NCBI RefSeq assembly: GCF_027596085.1
Contig: NC_072469.1
Span: forward strand, 13,919,232-13,983,231
DNA from: Anoplopoma fimbria
Taxonomy: Eukaryota > Chordata > Actinopteri > Perciformes > Anoplopomatidae
Reading direction: 5' to 3'
DNA length: 64,000 nt
The notes beneath the pieces are model-generated. The model searched no databases. It saw nothing but the letters and a program-made list of their open reading frames with translations, and was not told the DNA's origin. How positions within the stretch are numbered: position 1 is the stretch's first letter; each line of letters starts with the position of its first letter. Below, piece by piece: positions 1 to 10,869 of this stretch. Position numbers and translations under genes: made by a program.

Positions 1-126
1 AAACTGCTTACGCAAGCTATTCCTTTGGTCAAACCATATACAATATCAACTTTTATCTTTCTTTATCATATTTTTGCCTTTATTTAAGCATTTCAAAGAA
101 TTACAGAAAGATCCGACAGTCTCACA

Positions 127-205
127 GGGGATGTAGCTCAGTGGTAGAGTGCTTGCTTCGCATGTAGGAAATGGCCCCGGGTTCATTTTTATCCCGGCAT
201 CTCCA
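127..205 (+). pseudogene. tRNA-Ala(CGC)-like pseudogene
   Basis: The acceptor stem GGGGATG (127-133) pairs with CATCTCC (198-204) with one G-U. The D arm GCTCAGTGGTAGAG is normal. The anticodon loop CTTCGCA gives anticodon CGC. The variable region is enlarged. The T loop between CCGGG (177-181) and CCCGG (193-197) has 11 nt instead of 7, which disrupts the B box. I therefore call it a degenerate copy rather than a working tRNA. Confidence 0.7.
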
Positions 206-428
206 TCAGTTGTTAAGGCCAAAGTTACAGGATGATTGATTCATGAAACATGGCAATCGAAACACCCATTGAGCACATCACATAAAGAATTACATATAAT
301 CAAGGTATGGAAGACAGAGTTGGGTTAAACTGTGTTATGGAAATGTGCATTTTGTAAATGTCAATACATTTTTAATCACCGAGCCAGTTCTGAATATTTC
401 AGAAAGTTGGTTTATTACTATGTTGTGG

Positions 429-510
429 GTTGTTGTGGCCGAGTGGTTAAGGCGATGGACTAGAAATCCTTTGGGGTCTCCCCGCGCAGGTTCGAATCCT
501 GTCAACAACG
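429..510 (+). tRNA. tRNA-Ser(AGA), copy 1 (mismatch in anticodon stem)
   Basis: The gene is 82 nt. Acceptor GTTGTTG (429-435) pairs with CAACAAC (503-509) and the discriminator is G510. The A box is TGGCCGAGTGG, the anticodon loop CTAGAAA gives AGA, and a long class-II variable arm GGGGTCTCCCC and a B box GGTTCGAATCC are present. The 3' anticodon stem reads TCCTT where TCCAT is expected, so one pair is lost relative to copy 2. A Pol III stop TTTT follows at 519-522. Confidence 0.85.
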
Positions 511-594
511 AATGTTCCTTTTCAACGAAACAAGCATAAACCTCCCTGCTGTAACATTCAGATTGAGTTTCTTATGTATGTTGTCACACTAGGC

Positions 595-740
595 GACTGT
601 TGCTCAGGGGTAGGAAAGCGTTGTCCTCCAATAGATCGATTGGCGGTTTGAGATCAGGCTCCGGCAGTCCTTGTCGATGTGTCTTTGAGCAGGAAACTCA
701 ACCTCAAATTGCTCCCGGAGACTTTTCCTGTGTTCGAGCC
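595..740 (+). repeat. tRNA-derived teleost SINE fragment
   Basis: The segment begins with a tRNA-like head: an A-box-like TTGCTCAGGGGTAGG and a degenerate B box GGTTTGAGATCAGGCTCC. A tail of CCGGCAGTCC...GATGTGTCTTTGAGCA...AAATTGCTCCCG follows. This tail is shared with the complete SINE on the minus strand at 37987-38280. From memory it matches a common percomorph SINE (AFC/V-SINE type); the family name is tentative. A second partial copy lies at about 1331-1420. Confidence 0.75.
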
Positions 741-847
741 ATATACAAAATTGACATTTATCTTTTTTTATCATATTTCTACCTTTATTTAAGCAAATTT
801 CATAGTAAAATCTGAAAAAAGAAAGTTGGTTTATTACCATATTGTAG

Positions 848-929
848 GTTGTTGTGGCCGAGTGGTTAAGGCGATGGACTAGAAATCCATTGGGGTCTCC
901 CCGTGCAGGTTCGAATCCTGTCAACAACG
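848..929 (+). tRNA. tRNA-Ser(AGA), copy 2 (intact cloverleaf)
   Basis: Acceptor GTTGTTG (848-854) pairs with CAACAAC (922-928) and G929 is the discriminator. The A box TGGCCGAGTGG, anticodon loop CTAGAAA (AGA), anticodon stem ATGGA/TCCAT, variable arm GGGGTCTCCCC and B box GGTTCGAATCC are all canonical for eukaryotic tRNA-Ser. Unlike copy 1 the anticodon stem is fully paired, but no TTTT terminator follows within the next 80 nt. Confidence 0.9.
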
Positions 930-1132
930 ATAGATGCCAAATCCAAACATCTCCATCAGTTGTTATGGCCACAGTTAAAGGATGCTTGAGTCGCGAAACT
1001 TGGACGAAAAACTGACATGTGCTTTATCTGATAAACTGTGATAGAACTTTACATTAAGTACATCTCCGTAATGTCCGTAACATTTTAGCCACGAGCCAAT
1101 TCTGAATATTACAGAAAGTTGATTCAGCTTGG

Positions 1133-1194
1133 GTGTTGTGGGACTAGAAATCCATTGGGGTCTCCCCGCGCAGGATCGAATCCTGTCAACAACA
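1133..1194 (+). pseudogene. Truncated tRNA-Ser(AGA) pseudogene
   Basis: GTTGTG is followed directly by GGACTAGAAATCCA, so the whole D arm and A box are missing. The anticodon arm, variable arm and acceptor 3' strand CAACAAC (1187-1193) remain. The B box has a T-to-A change (GGATCGAATCC). TTTT follows at 1203-1206. Without an A box it should not be transcribed. Confidence 0.8.
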
Positions 1195-1330
1195 AAAGAT
1201 CCTTTTCAACCGTGTGCCCAACAAGCAAAGAACTCCCTGCTGAGATGTTTCCGGTTCAGCTTAGAAAAAGAGCACACACAAAGCTGATGCTTTGACCCAA
1301 ATAGTTGATTGATTTACATGTGTCTGTTTT

Positions 1331-1420
1331 CGTACTCCGGCTCCGGCAGTACATGTCGATGTGTCCTTGAGAAAGAAACTTGACCCCAAATTGCTCCCGC
1401 AGGCTGTTCCCCTTAAACTT
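1331..1420 (+). repeat. SINE tail fragment, second copy in the tRNA array
   Basis: The stretch CTCCGGCTCCGGCAGTACATG...GATGTGTCCTTGAG...CCCCAAATTGCTCCCG matches the SINE at 640-712, but the tRNA-like head is gone. Confidence 0.65.
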
Positions 1421-1430
1421 ATGCTCCTCC

Positions 1431-4265
1431 CTTTGTTATTTTATTTTTTAGTGTTGAGCATAGCTACCAGAACTCTGAGATGTTTTTTTGGTATTTCCAT
1501 GTGATTTTATGGTGAAGTAACTCTGTATGTCAAACTGTTGTGGTTTCGTCACGTGACTCAGAAGGGGGCTGAAAAAAATTCAAAGATCAAAGTACTTCAC
1601 ATTATCATAGGCAAATACATATGGTTAAATTTATTGTAAAAGAGAATGAGATAATATTAAAAGTTGTTCATATTATTAAAAACAACACCAACATTTACTA
1701 CAGCCTCAAAATGACCAGAGTTGTATCCACACCTCTCTGACACACGACTGCAAATTATAATTTTCCAATTAAAAAGCTGGAAGTTGTTGCAGGGCTGTCA
1801 AATTAGATTGCCTTCGATTATATTGGTACCCAATAAACTTTGCACATTAATCACTGTCTTCAAGGCACATAGCCTATGTACACTGCTAACTCAAATGATT
1901 CCCATCAAGATCTTTATTTTAATCAAAATGTCAACATTAAATGTCTTTTTCTGTTGACAATTCTGTCTCAAAAACATGAAGAAGTCATAAAAGGGATTGT
2001 GCTTACCTGCAGATACATGGCAGCATATACATTTCCAATTAATGTGAACAGTAGTCCTTAAAATGAAGCCATATTGTGCTCTGTGCAGTAAAGATGCTGC
2101 ACATAAGGTAGGAATAAAACAAATTAAATAAAAAGCCAAGGATATGGATTCACCTTTCACGCTGTATTAGGACACATAATGCCTGGTTAAAATACTTGTA
2201 TTTTTTATCCGTTCAGCAGCCACACAGTAGATAAATGCTCAGTTCATTCAGCGAGTTGTATCTACTATAACCAGTAGATGGCAGTATTTGTCTTTATCAC
2301 TGTAAACACTGACGCTTTCAGATCAGACTCTGAGGCAAGCCCCTCCACAGCAGGGCTCAACGCCCACTCGCTTGTGACGCTTTTAGAAAGAGGAAGGGTA
2401 GGCCTGAGCCACAGATAGGAGAAAAACACTTCACATATTTCGTTCACTTGGGTTTCCCTGATGCATAATCATTAGCAGATAATGCCCATGACTAAATAAG
2501 AACAGTTCAAAGTAATGTAGTAGAGGGCTTCGCAAAAACTTGATTCATGCCTCATCTGTGATCTAGCTGCTTGCTGGGGAATCCATGAAAGCCCACAAGC
2601 AGTTTCCAATGAAATGCTAGTTTGGGATTTTTTCACACCACTTTATTGCTCTTTCTTGATCACATACGGTAGAATATGTAGCAGGAACATTGCCAGTCGA
2701 GCAGTTTTGCTACACGTGATGTATTAAGTTTTCTTTAACAATCACCATCACTCCATTGAATATTATTTATAAAAATGTAAATTACATATTTTTGTGTGCA
2801 AAATAAGTAACTAGTAACTATAGCTGTCAAGTAAATGTTGTCAGGTAAATTACTTTTCACTTGGTATAAAAATATAAAGTAAAAATTTTCTTCAAAACTG
2901 TACACAGTCCTATGGGGAATTCAAAAGAGATGTGAAAGTGTCTATGCAACTGTTGGAGGCATTGCCAATTGGTCAAAAAGAACTGCTGAACTAACACAAA
3001 ACACTACACAGTGAAAGGTAGTATATACTGTAGTATACAGTGGAAAACAAAGGTAGGCTAACACTATGTGTTTGTTTTTTTGCTATATACTGGTAGATTA
3101 ATTATTAATAATTAGCCAACTGTCAATTAGCATACCATTAGCTTGATTACCTTTGCCTGAAATACTTTATTGTTGGCATTTGGCTTGTAGATTTGAAGTC
3201 CTTGTACACACTTGTTTGTAAATTGAAAATGGGCCTCCATTTAAAAAATGTTTTAATTACTGACAGGTGTAGGCACCACACCAAACACTAGTTATATGGC
3301 AACATCAGTGACCACAATGGTTGGCAAGCTGTCATGGTCCTCGATCAATCTATATCGCCTAATCCTTAAGGATCGATATCATTAACTAACTTGAGTTTTG
3401 CAATATGTTGCTTCTTTTTTAAGAGCATCTCTTTATCAGAGCATTTGTCTTTTGCACGTTTTTATACATTTCTCATAATAAACAATTGAGAAATGACGAT
3501 TGACTGGACTGGTGACAGATAGTGACAGACAGATACTAAAGCCATAATCTTTCTTGTTGCAATGTACGCTATATTCAAAAAATTGCAGCGCACCACAGAA
3601 TGCTCAGCAATTACCATTCCCTATAGTTTGAGTTTATAGATAATAGGCATGCCTACATGCTAAACATTATAGCCTGCCTGCTAAAAATTAGCTTGTTTAA
3701 ACAGGTTATAATAAGCATGTTTGCATGCTGACATTAAGATTTAGCTCAAAGCACCACATGCTTATGTACTATAGCCTGACAGAGCAGATAGCATGGCTGT
3801 ATCATTAGACTTAGTCCCATGCCGGAGTTTACGTTGCTGCAAAGTGATTTCTTTATTTACTTTAATAGTAAAGAGAAAGAGAGAGCAAGTGAGAGAGAGA
3901 TGAGAACTTAAGTTTCCCCTGCCCACTCTTATGTTACAATGGAACCATGTTCTCTAACAAACACACAGAACTTATGTCCATTAACATGTTATTTCTGTAT
4001 CAAATATCAAATCAAAAACCTCTTCTTGCTTAGAAATAATGCAATATATATTGCAATATATACTGTCAGTGCTGCCAACACAGAGGTCAAATTGTCAGGA
4101 CATCATGTAGAAAAAGAAAGGTAATCAACAGCCTGAATGTGGAACATTCTGACATAACAAAGGTTTTAAATGGACAGGAATATATCTTAGTTGTGTAGCT
4201 GCAAATCTAAGATGAATCATTTGTCTATGTGAAGTCAAACTGAAACATCACAAACATAATGGGAT
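1431..4265. other. Intergenic, no gene seen
   Basis: AT-rich DNA with frequent stops in all frames. Patches such as TAGCATG/TTAGC-rich sequence near 3590-3800 look like decayed repeats. There is a purine-rich GAGAGA run at about 3872-3902. No coding exon, RNA gene or clear mobile-element boundary can be supported. Confidence 0.5.
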
Positions 4266-4955
4266 TTTATTTTTTATTTGCATTTATGCATAATGACACA
4301 TAATCAAACTTGGGCAATTTCTATGCTCAATACTTAAGAAAACAGAAGTAACACAATTATTTTTTTGTTTTTTGTTATGGTAGAAAGCACAGGAGGCCTC
4401 ATCTCACAGGATGTACAAAACACAAAATAGATATCACATGCATCCCACAGAAGTGACATTTGCATAGTATTGTGTTGCTATTAGTATTCCACAGGAATTA
4501 ACAAGAGGAAGTCCATAAAGACCTACATATACATGTTTGCATAGTGCACACATTTGTATCTTTTATAGATAACTTACATATTAAGTGATAAATTAATTAT
4601 TTTCCTATTAGACATTATTTCAAGAGAAAGAAAACAGCAATGAAATATAGCATGTGCTAGAACAACGTATGGAGCCCTGGTAAATTATACCAACAGCTGA
4701 CAAGTAATGCTCAATGATATGCATGACATCGCTTCCAACCACTGTCCTGCAGTGTTGAGTCACATCAGCCCATTTCAACATTAAGGTTTAAGCTAACTCC
4801 ATTTTTGACAATTCATCTTGTCAGCTGTCCACCGGTCTGAACTATTAATCGGTCCCCCAACAGTAAAGCCATACTTTTAAGAAAGGCTAACAAGTAAACA
4901 ATCATCTGGCTTTGACTAAAGTTCAGCCAACTAAAAGGTGAGATGTGGTCCGATG
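4266..4955 (-). other. map3k8: Probable 3' UTR of map3k8
   Basis: The region lies directly downstream (minus strand) of the map3k8 stop codon. Two AATAAA signals in minus-strand sense are visible as TTTATT at 4266-4271 and 4273-4278, giving an expected 3' UTR near 0.7 kb. No closer canonical signal was noticed. The end is inferred, not observed. Confidence 0.5.
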
Positions 4956-5080
4956 CTAGCCATATTCTGAAGCGGGGGGCCCTGTCACCAGCTTACAGTA
5001 GCCTGACAAGGCCCCTAGGTCAATGTACAAGGAGCCCTTCCTCCTCATATGGCCAGAGTCCTCAGAGTACAGAGACGAAT
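4956..5080 (-). CDS. map3k8: map3k8 last coding exon (residues 428-468 and stop)
   Basis: 125 nt after acceptor TTTTTCTGCAG. It encodes the C-terminal tail with [13 protein letters not shown] and ends [11 protein letters not shown] before TAG (minus strand, 4958-4956). It is recognised by the conserved SLYIDLGAL block and the EYG end. Confidence 0.93.
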
Positions 5081-8000
5081 CTGCAGAAAAAGGAATATAC
5101 ATGTTTAAATAGGGCCAACTTCTTATTATTCATTACTGGAACCAAATTAACTTCAGCACATAGGTGCCTACCCTGTGTGGTGTCGTGGTGCTGGCTCTGC
5201 TGCCGTAACATGGTATGGGTGGCCTCCTCCAGGGCTGAGTCAAGGCTCCAACAGCGCGGCTGATCCTCCCTGGGCGGGTTGATGGCCTCGTCTTTCAGCA
5301 GCTCGGACGCCGAGCTCCGCAGAGCAGGGTTCCTCTCCAGGGCTCGCTCCAGGAAGGAGCGCATGGCCAGGCTGCAGTCCTCCCCTATATCCTCCAAAGG
5401 GGGGGCCTGTTTGTGGATCTGTTAGAAGAGAAATAAGGCAAAATTGGCACTAGGATACTGCAGCATGAGAGAAAAAAAAGTTACAAAGACTATGTTGACT
5501 ATGATTCCAAAATAACCAAAGAAAAACACAAACAAGCGACATATAACTGCTCCAGCAGCTGTGACCCTGTCCCCTTGTCATTTTGAGTAGTAGCTTGTAA
5601 AACAGGCTTGGTTGTGGTAAAAAAGGAACAAGGAGAAGTAGCAACGCTCAGCCTGTAGAAGCGACTTTACCACGTAGCATTACTTTTCCGTGACAGCAGT
5701 TTCACGAGGAAGTGAGTAAATCAAAAGAGCTGATAAGCATTTCAAAAACAGAAACAGGACTTCTTGAAAGCAAGAACCCATGTAATGGAAAACCTTTAAA
5801 AGAAACAGAAGTAATGACTGACTAAACGGGCCATAGGTCACACTCTGAAATCAGTCACGTTCAGCCTTTTTTATCTCATCATAATCTATGCTGTGGAAGA
5901 CCGGAACAAGGTCATGGAAAAGTGTGTCACTTTTTTCAGATGCAGCTTGATATAAGATACAGTCCATCTCTCAGCATCTAAGTGTCATGTAATAGCTATG
6001 CTACCTGACCTGAGCAGGTGTGATGCTTATTGCAAAGAAAACCAGTCAGATAAACGGTCAGATAAAAGCTGAGGTGCAAAACTTGCTTTTAATATTTAGC
6101 GGTTGTGGTGAATTAAAAGCAATAATTAGCCAGATGGTGGGGTCGTAGAATAAGTTGGCAGAGATGGAGAGTGCTTTGCTGCATATAGAAATAGCTCAGT
6201 GCTTCTACTCTTGAAAAGGCTCTCAAATAAATAGCTTTATATTTCCACTCAAATTACAGTCCTTGGTTTTAATAGTGCATGCACAATCAATGTCTGTATC
6301 AGCTTTCATGGCGGTATATCCAATAGTTTTAATAATTTCAACCATCCAAATTAGTCGTGCGAGAGGAAAAGTCAGGAGATCACTAAAGCTTCATCTTCTG
6401 GGAACCATGAATGTCTAGTTATTTCAATCTTGCCAAGAGTGAAGGATCAACTGACCAGCACAATTACACTAGCGTGGCTCATAACAAATGTGAAGTACTT
6501 ACGATGTAGAGGTAGGATGGGTAGGCAGTGCGTGGGTATCTCTGGACCCATGGAGGGCTACCAGTCTGCATGTGAATTATGGTGGTGCCCAGGCTGTAGA
6601 TGTCTGTCTTTGTGTTATGACCTCGACACAGAACCACCTCTGGACTCATATACATCTAAATGAAAGAAGGGTAACATACGATGAATTAGATATAATGGGC
6701 TGCGGAGGATAACGGCATGAAAAGGTTGACCCACTTTTATTAGTTTCCCATTCAAATGAATGTTTTGGTGCTAAACAACACAGAGTAAACAACCTCTTGC
6801 AGTAAACGTTTTTGGGGTTTTTTCTGATTCAACAAAATAACCTTTAGACCCACGCTCTGTGTATTGAGGTAAGGGCAGTGCAGAAGCTCATTGGCCTTTG
6901 GAGTGTGAAAAGTAAACACACTACCAGGGTTCATCTTTTTCTCTGCTGGAAATTCCAGCCAGCTCTCCCATGTCAATGTGAGCAGCCCAGTGTATTCGCT
7001 AGCTGTGTCTCTCTTATTATTACTCCTGGGTGTCTGCCCTGGGACTTTCCACAAGCCAAGCCATGAGTGCAAACACAGATTTAGACACAAACAGGTCAAA
7101 GCATGGGAAAGCTAGGCAGACAAATGATGGGAGTGAAAGCACTTGAGGAGTCTCTTGGATTAATCATAACATTTTCAAAGAGCTGATTACATCTGGACTG
7201 AGAACCCTAAGCATAGGCAGACTATAATTTTCATCAGTGAGGTCAGTGAGTGCTCTCGCTGCTGTGCAACAACACTTGCCAATTATTGACTTTCAATAAT
7301 TTTGGAAAAGACAGAGGCAAGTGCTGACAAGCTTTAAGGCTAATTTATTTAAATCCCTGGGTAAGCATAGACTGAGTCATTACTTAAGAAGAGTGCTGCA
7401 TTTCCTAAAAACACACACTCAAGATAAGAGACAAGAAAACAAGTTTCTCCGACCAAGCAATTACAAAAACAAAAGACATGATGGATTGATGCATTAATTG
7501 TGGGCTTATAGTTTCTTCCTTTAGGACTCAGAGCACACCTCTGGCTTATTTTCTTACCTCTGTTCCTCTCAGGTCTCTTGGAATGTATATATCCTCTGTC
7601 ATCTGCACCGTCAGACCAAAGTCCACCAACACTGCCTTGTCTGACATCAGGACAATGTTGCTGGCTAAAGAAAACAGAGAAGAGAATAGTTATTGCACCG
7701 TCTGTTGTGTACTGTATTTTCAGTGTTTATGCTTAGCTGTGCAGGTTGGCATTTAAGGTCATATTTAGTGGCTCTTCAAACACACTGAAGTGGCTTACAC
7801 TGCGTTTGCATTGATTTCAACTGGGGAAAAAGACCACTGAGACCTCCCAAGCAGAAGTCAAGCACGTCACAGGCTTTTAGCAAAGACATTTGAAAGATAA
7901 TTTGAGGGCAAGCCTTTGGTGAAAAGTCTCAGTGTCATTTAAAAACCTCACCAAGGTATAATTACATATTTTGAATGCAGGCAGGAAACACTCTGACGGT

Positions 8001-10169
8001 GACATGTCAGAGGGCCAGGCCATTGTAGGTCACTTGTCTCTCTGGACCTTACATTTAACCCTGAGGGAGCACGGGAAGAGGGCTGAAATTCCCATACGCC
8101 AAACAGCCTTTAGGCCATGGGGCTGACGGGCAGCTGTGGAGAATGCTTTGATCCCAGCAGCATCGCTGTTATTCAACCACGTGAAGTTACCTCACATCGA
8201 ACGTTAGCCAAGCCCCACCCCCACCCACTGCCACCAGCATGTGTTCTTGTAAAAAAAGTCATTAGCTAACAGACAGTGTGACCTGGCCACACTTACTGAA
8301 AACGTGTTTGTCAAACCTATAGAGGAGGAGATTTGTGTAATACTCAGTCATAATGTTTACGATTGTAAGTGTAAGAACTCTGTGGTCTAGTTGGTTTGTG
8401 GCTGTTTGAACTGATTCACTTCCTCACTGCTCGCCAATGAAGCCTCTCCAGAACTATTCACGAGAACCGCATCGTCTGTGGCTTGACTTTGACGTAAAGA
8501 GGGTGAAAACTGACCTAATTTCCATAACCATGTGTACTAGCTTATTACACTGCGGCAAAGCCATCAACAACACCCAACAAGTGAAAAACATTTTTATTTC
8601 GCTCTCACGTTTGATGTCGTGGTGGATGACGTTGTGGGAGTGCAGGTACTCCAGGCCCCGCAGGACCTGCTTGGTCACCCAAATGATCTCGAACTCCCTC
8701 ATGGGCCCACAGCTGTCCAGCTTCTCAAGGACCGAGCCGCCCTCCCCGGCCTCCATGAACAGGTGGACGCTCTGGTCCCAGAGCACGGCGCCGTAGAGCT
8801 CAGCAATGTTCTCGTGGCGGAACCGGGCTTGGAACTCCACATCCGCCGCTTTAAAGTGCTCCAAAGGGATCTATGAGGATGATGAGGGGATGTAAATAAA
8901 TGCGTCGTCACAAGTCTGCTGATGCGCAGGAAATCTATTGTCACTCAGATACCAAGCACATAAACTGCTGCCAGTAAGCCTTCTCTGTGTACAATACACT
9001 GTGTCAACATAGCATTGTGATGATAACACCGGGCCGGGGAGGAAACTACTCCTTCCTCATTTGTCAATATTTCCCACCTAGGAAAGAGTACATACATTGC
9101 TCACCGCCCCAATGCGAAGAGGGCAGTATCACATAGATAAGAACAGAACAGAATGTGTTGTGAAAAGTGTGCCAGGAACTCAGGAGTCAAATCACAACAT
9201 GTCGATTTATCGAAAGTTTTACTTTGGCACAAACATCCAGAGAATTCCTGGAAAGCTGTTCAATTTCCATTCTTGCGTTAATCTTGGCCCATTTTGTAAG
9301 TCTGTTAACAAAAAAAACCCAGTTCTTCTTTTAAAGTGCGCTGTTCCTCTTTCATTCCAATGGATCACATACCAAATGTCATGCAAACTTAACATTCATC
9401 GTGCAAAAACAGGAGTTGCCCTGTGAACAAACAGTTCTTGGCAGGTGAAATATTTGGCAGCCAGCGCAAGAGTTTCGAGAAGTCAGCTGAGGCTGAGATT
9501 CCAGCCGTTGCTCAGCAGGACTCACCAGTTTGCAAGCCATTCTTTTCCTGGTAGTGGTGTCTTGAGCCAAGTGGACTTTCCCAAATGAGCCTTTGGGCAC
9601 AAGGCCAGAGCCGTGGTTCTTGTAGGTCAACTTCCATGGAAACAGGAGCACGTCCATGTTGATCTGGTAGCGGCCTTTTTTCACAGCCATGTCCTTCTGC
9701 AAATAAAAATCAGTAAAGAAACTGATCATATGAAAGTATAAAGACAGTTAAAGACTAATATTCATGCGCACAAACAATCAGTTGTGTTCTGGAGACGCAG
9801 TCAAAAGGCAAACAAACATCTTCTCACCTTGTTCAGCAGGACTCCCATCTCCTCAGGCTGGTGCTGCAGGGCTGCAGCCTGCATGCTGGAGAGCAGGTTG
9901 ACAAAGGAGAGCAGGTCTGCCACCGCCCCGTACCGAACACCACCAGCACCGTCAACGTAGTCCTTCTGCGGACTGCCCAAGCCCACCGAGTCCCCCGCCT
10001 CCTCATTCTCGTCCATCTCCTCCTGGGAGAGATCTTCCTCTTCGAATGAGAAGCCTCTTTCCTCCTCCTCTTGCTCAAGCTGATACAAAGTCTCTGCAGC
10101 GTTGATGATGTCTTCTATATTCATGTGAGCCAACAGCAGTTCTACTCCATTGTCATATTTGTAATCCAT
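4956..10169 (-). CDS. map3k8: MAP3K8 (Tpl2/Cot) serine/threonine kinase, complete CDS in 7 exons
   Basis: Coding exons in order are 10169-9828, 9696-9526, 8870-8609, 7664-7558, 6655-6503, 5418-5172 and 5080-4956. All introns have GT/AG ends and the phases agree. The product is 468 aa; human MAP3K8 is 467 aa. The start ATG has a strong context (A at -3, G at +4). The family is a MAP3K that phosphorylates MEK1/2 downstream of TLR and TNF receptors and is held inactive by NF-kB1 p105. An acidic N-terminal region (residues 1-115) precedes the kinase domain (about 140-390). Lys170 (MACKL) is the ATP lysine, Asp256 (HHDIK) catalytic, and Asp273 lies in DFG. The P-loop reads PKGSFG, without the usual first glycine, as is typical of this kinase. 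Ser403 (RCWSLDS) and Ser444 (KGSLYIDL) align with human Ser400 (IKK site) and Ser443. The tail ends in EYG as in mammals. The largest intron (7665-8608) holds no gene. Confidence 0.96.
5172..5418 (-). CDS. map3k8: map3k8 exon, end of kinase domain (residues 346-427)
   Basis: 247 nt, ending in phase 1. It covers [11 protein letters not shown], the final helices, [17 protein letters not shown] and the Ser403 site. The last stretch, [18 protein letters not shown], differs from the mammalian linker. The donor is weak (CAGG before GTAGGC). Confidence 0.9.
6503..6655 (-). CDS. map3k8: map3k8 exon with SPE motif (residues 295-345)
   Basis: 153 nt, phase 0 to 0. It encodes [21 protein letters not shown] and IHMQTG.PPWV, the kinase C-lobe. 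The SPE triplet replaces the more common APE, as in mammals. Donor GTAAGT. Confidence 0.95.
7558..7664 (-). CDS. map3k8: map3k8 exon with DFG (residues 259-294)
   Basis: 107 nt. It completes the split proline codon to give [18 protein letters not shown], then activation-segment sequence to LRGTE. Acceptor CTTTAG, donor GTAAGA. Confidence 0.95.
8609..8870 (-). CDS. map3k8: map3k8 exon, kinase core (residues 172-258)
   Basis: 262 nt, ending in phase 1. It runs from IPLEHFK through [15 protein letters not shown] and [13 protein letters not shown] to VIHHDIK, the catalytic loop, which has HHD rather than HRD as in other MAP3K8 proteins. Donor GTGAGA. Confidence 0.95.
9526..9696 (-). CDS. map3k8: map3k8 exon, kinase N-lobe start (residues 115-171)
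   Basis: 171 nt, phase 0 to 0; acceptor TTCTGCAAATAAA on plus (minus TTTGCAG), donor GTGAGT. It carries GRYQI.MDVLL, PWKLTY, the P-loop [22 protein letters not shown] and the ATP-anchoring lysine. Confidence 0.93.
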
Positions 10170-10196
10170 CTTGATGCTTGACTTGTGATGCTCGCC
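9828..10196 (-). CDS. map3k8: map3k8 exon with start codon (residues 1-114)
   Basis: The acceptor TTTTAG precedes G10196, leaving 27 nt of leader before the ATG at 10169. The exon ends CAAG before donor GTGAGA at phase 0. It encodes the acidic regulatory N-terminus, including a Glu-rich run near residues 33-57 and the conserved VRYG.V.DLL motif near residues 79-88. Confidence 0.93.
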
Positions 10197-10869
10197 CTAA
10201 AATGAAACATCAGGAGGTCAGTTTATGGATTTTTTTTTTTCTTTTTAAAGCTCAGACTTGCACGAGATCCTGTCAGTTAACAGGTGAATAACCTTTTAAG
10301 AAGTTAATCTGGAGTGCAGGATACACAGTGACACTTCACTGAAGCACTACAGCTGTGATTCAGCTGGCTGGAGGCACATCTGGGAGGGGCATAAAAGACT
10401 GTTTTTCAAGCAAATGAGGGGAGTTTCGCAGTAAAGCTGGGAAGCCCCCAGGAAAGCTTGGCCACTGTTTTACAACTAACCACCAGCTGCTTTTAATAAT
10501 AAAGAAACGTTTGTAAAGAAAAAAGCTAAGCAATAGTCGTTGGTCCGTTAATAATCACATGTAATAGGCTCCTGCATGCAAATCATACACCTCTGCAGGT
10601 TTTTAGAACCAGCCAACCAAAGCCAATGTTAAAATCGAACAAATAAGCCACTGAATGACCTTTATATATCACAATCTAAAAGTGCAAACTCAGAAAACAT
10701 ACCACCACAAAAAATAAATTATAGTAATAATTCGGGATGTTGTAGATGTTACAAACAATCTATAAAAACGTTTAGCAGCTATTGTTTAACTTCAACAGAT
10801 TATACAGTTTATATTGATCACGTCAGGTGATAAAGTAAGGGGGGAAAAGCAAACAGTACTTGCCGTAAT

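Larger units (their letters stand above)
1..1430. repeat. Tandem ~0.7-kb repeat carrying tRNA genes and SINE fragments
   Basis: Blocks recur in the same order at an offset of roughly 680-750 nt. Bases 33-89 match 739-795 (CCATATACAA... to ...TTTAAGCA). The sequence before the first tRNA-Ser (about 360-428) matches 800-847 in part and about 1075-1132. The sequence after it (511-560) matches 1195-1245. Segment 201-225 (CTCCATCAGTTGTTA) recurs at 951. A SINE tail with AAATTGCTCCCG occurs at about 697-708 and 1387-1400, with a decayed copy at 1-30. Vertebrate tRNA genes often sit in such tandem clusters, so the array probably continues to the left of the window. Confidence 0.75.

Noticed and set aside
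595..670. Functional tRNA gene
   Set aside because: The A/B-box-like sequence belongs to a SINE head. No complete cloverleaf forms and the B box is degenerate.
8454..8944. Plus-strand frames overlapping the map3k8 kinase exon
   Set aside because: They are antisense shadows of the conserved exon 8609-8870. Only the minus frame matches a known family and has splice sites.
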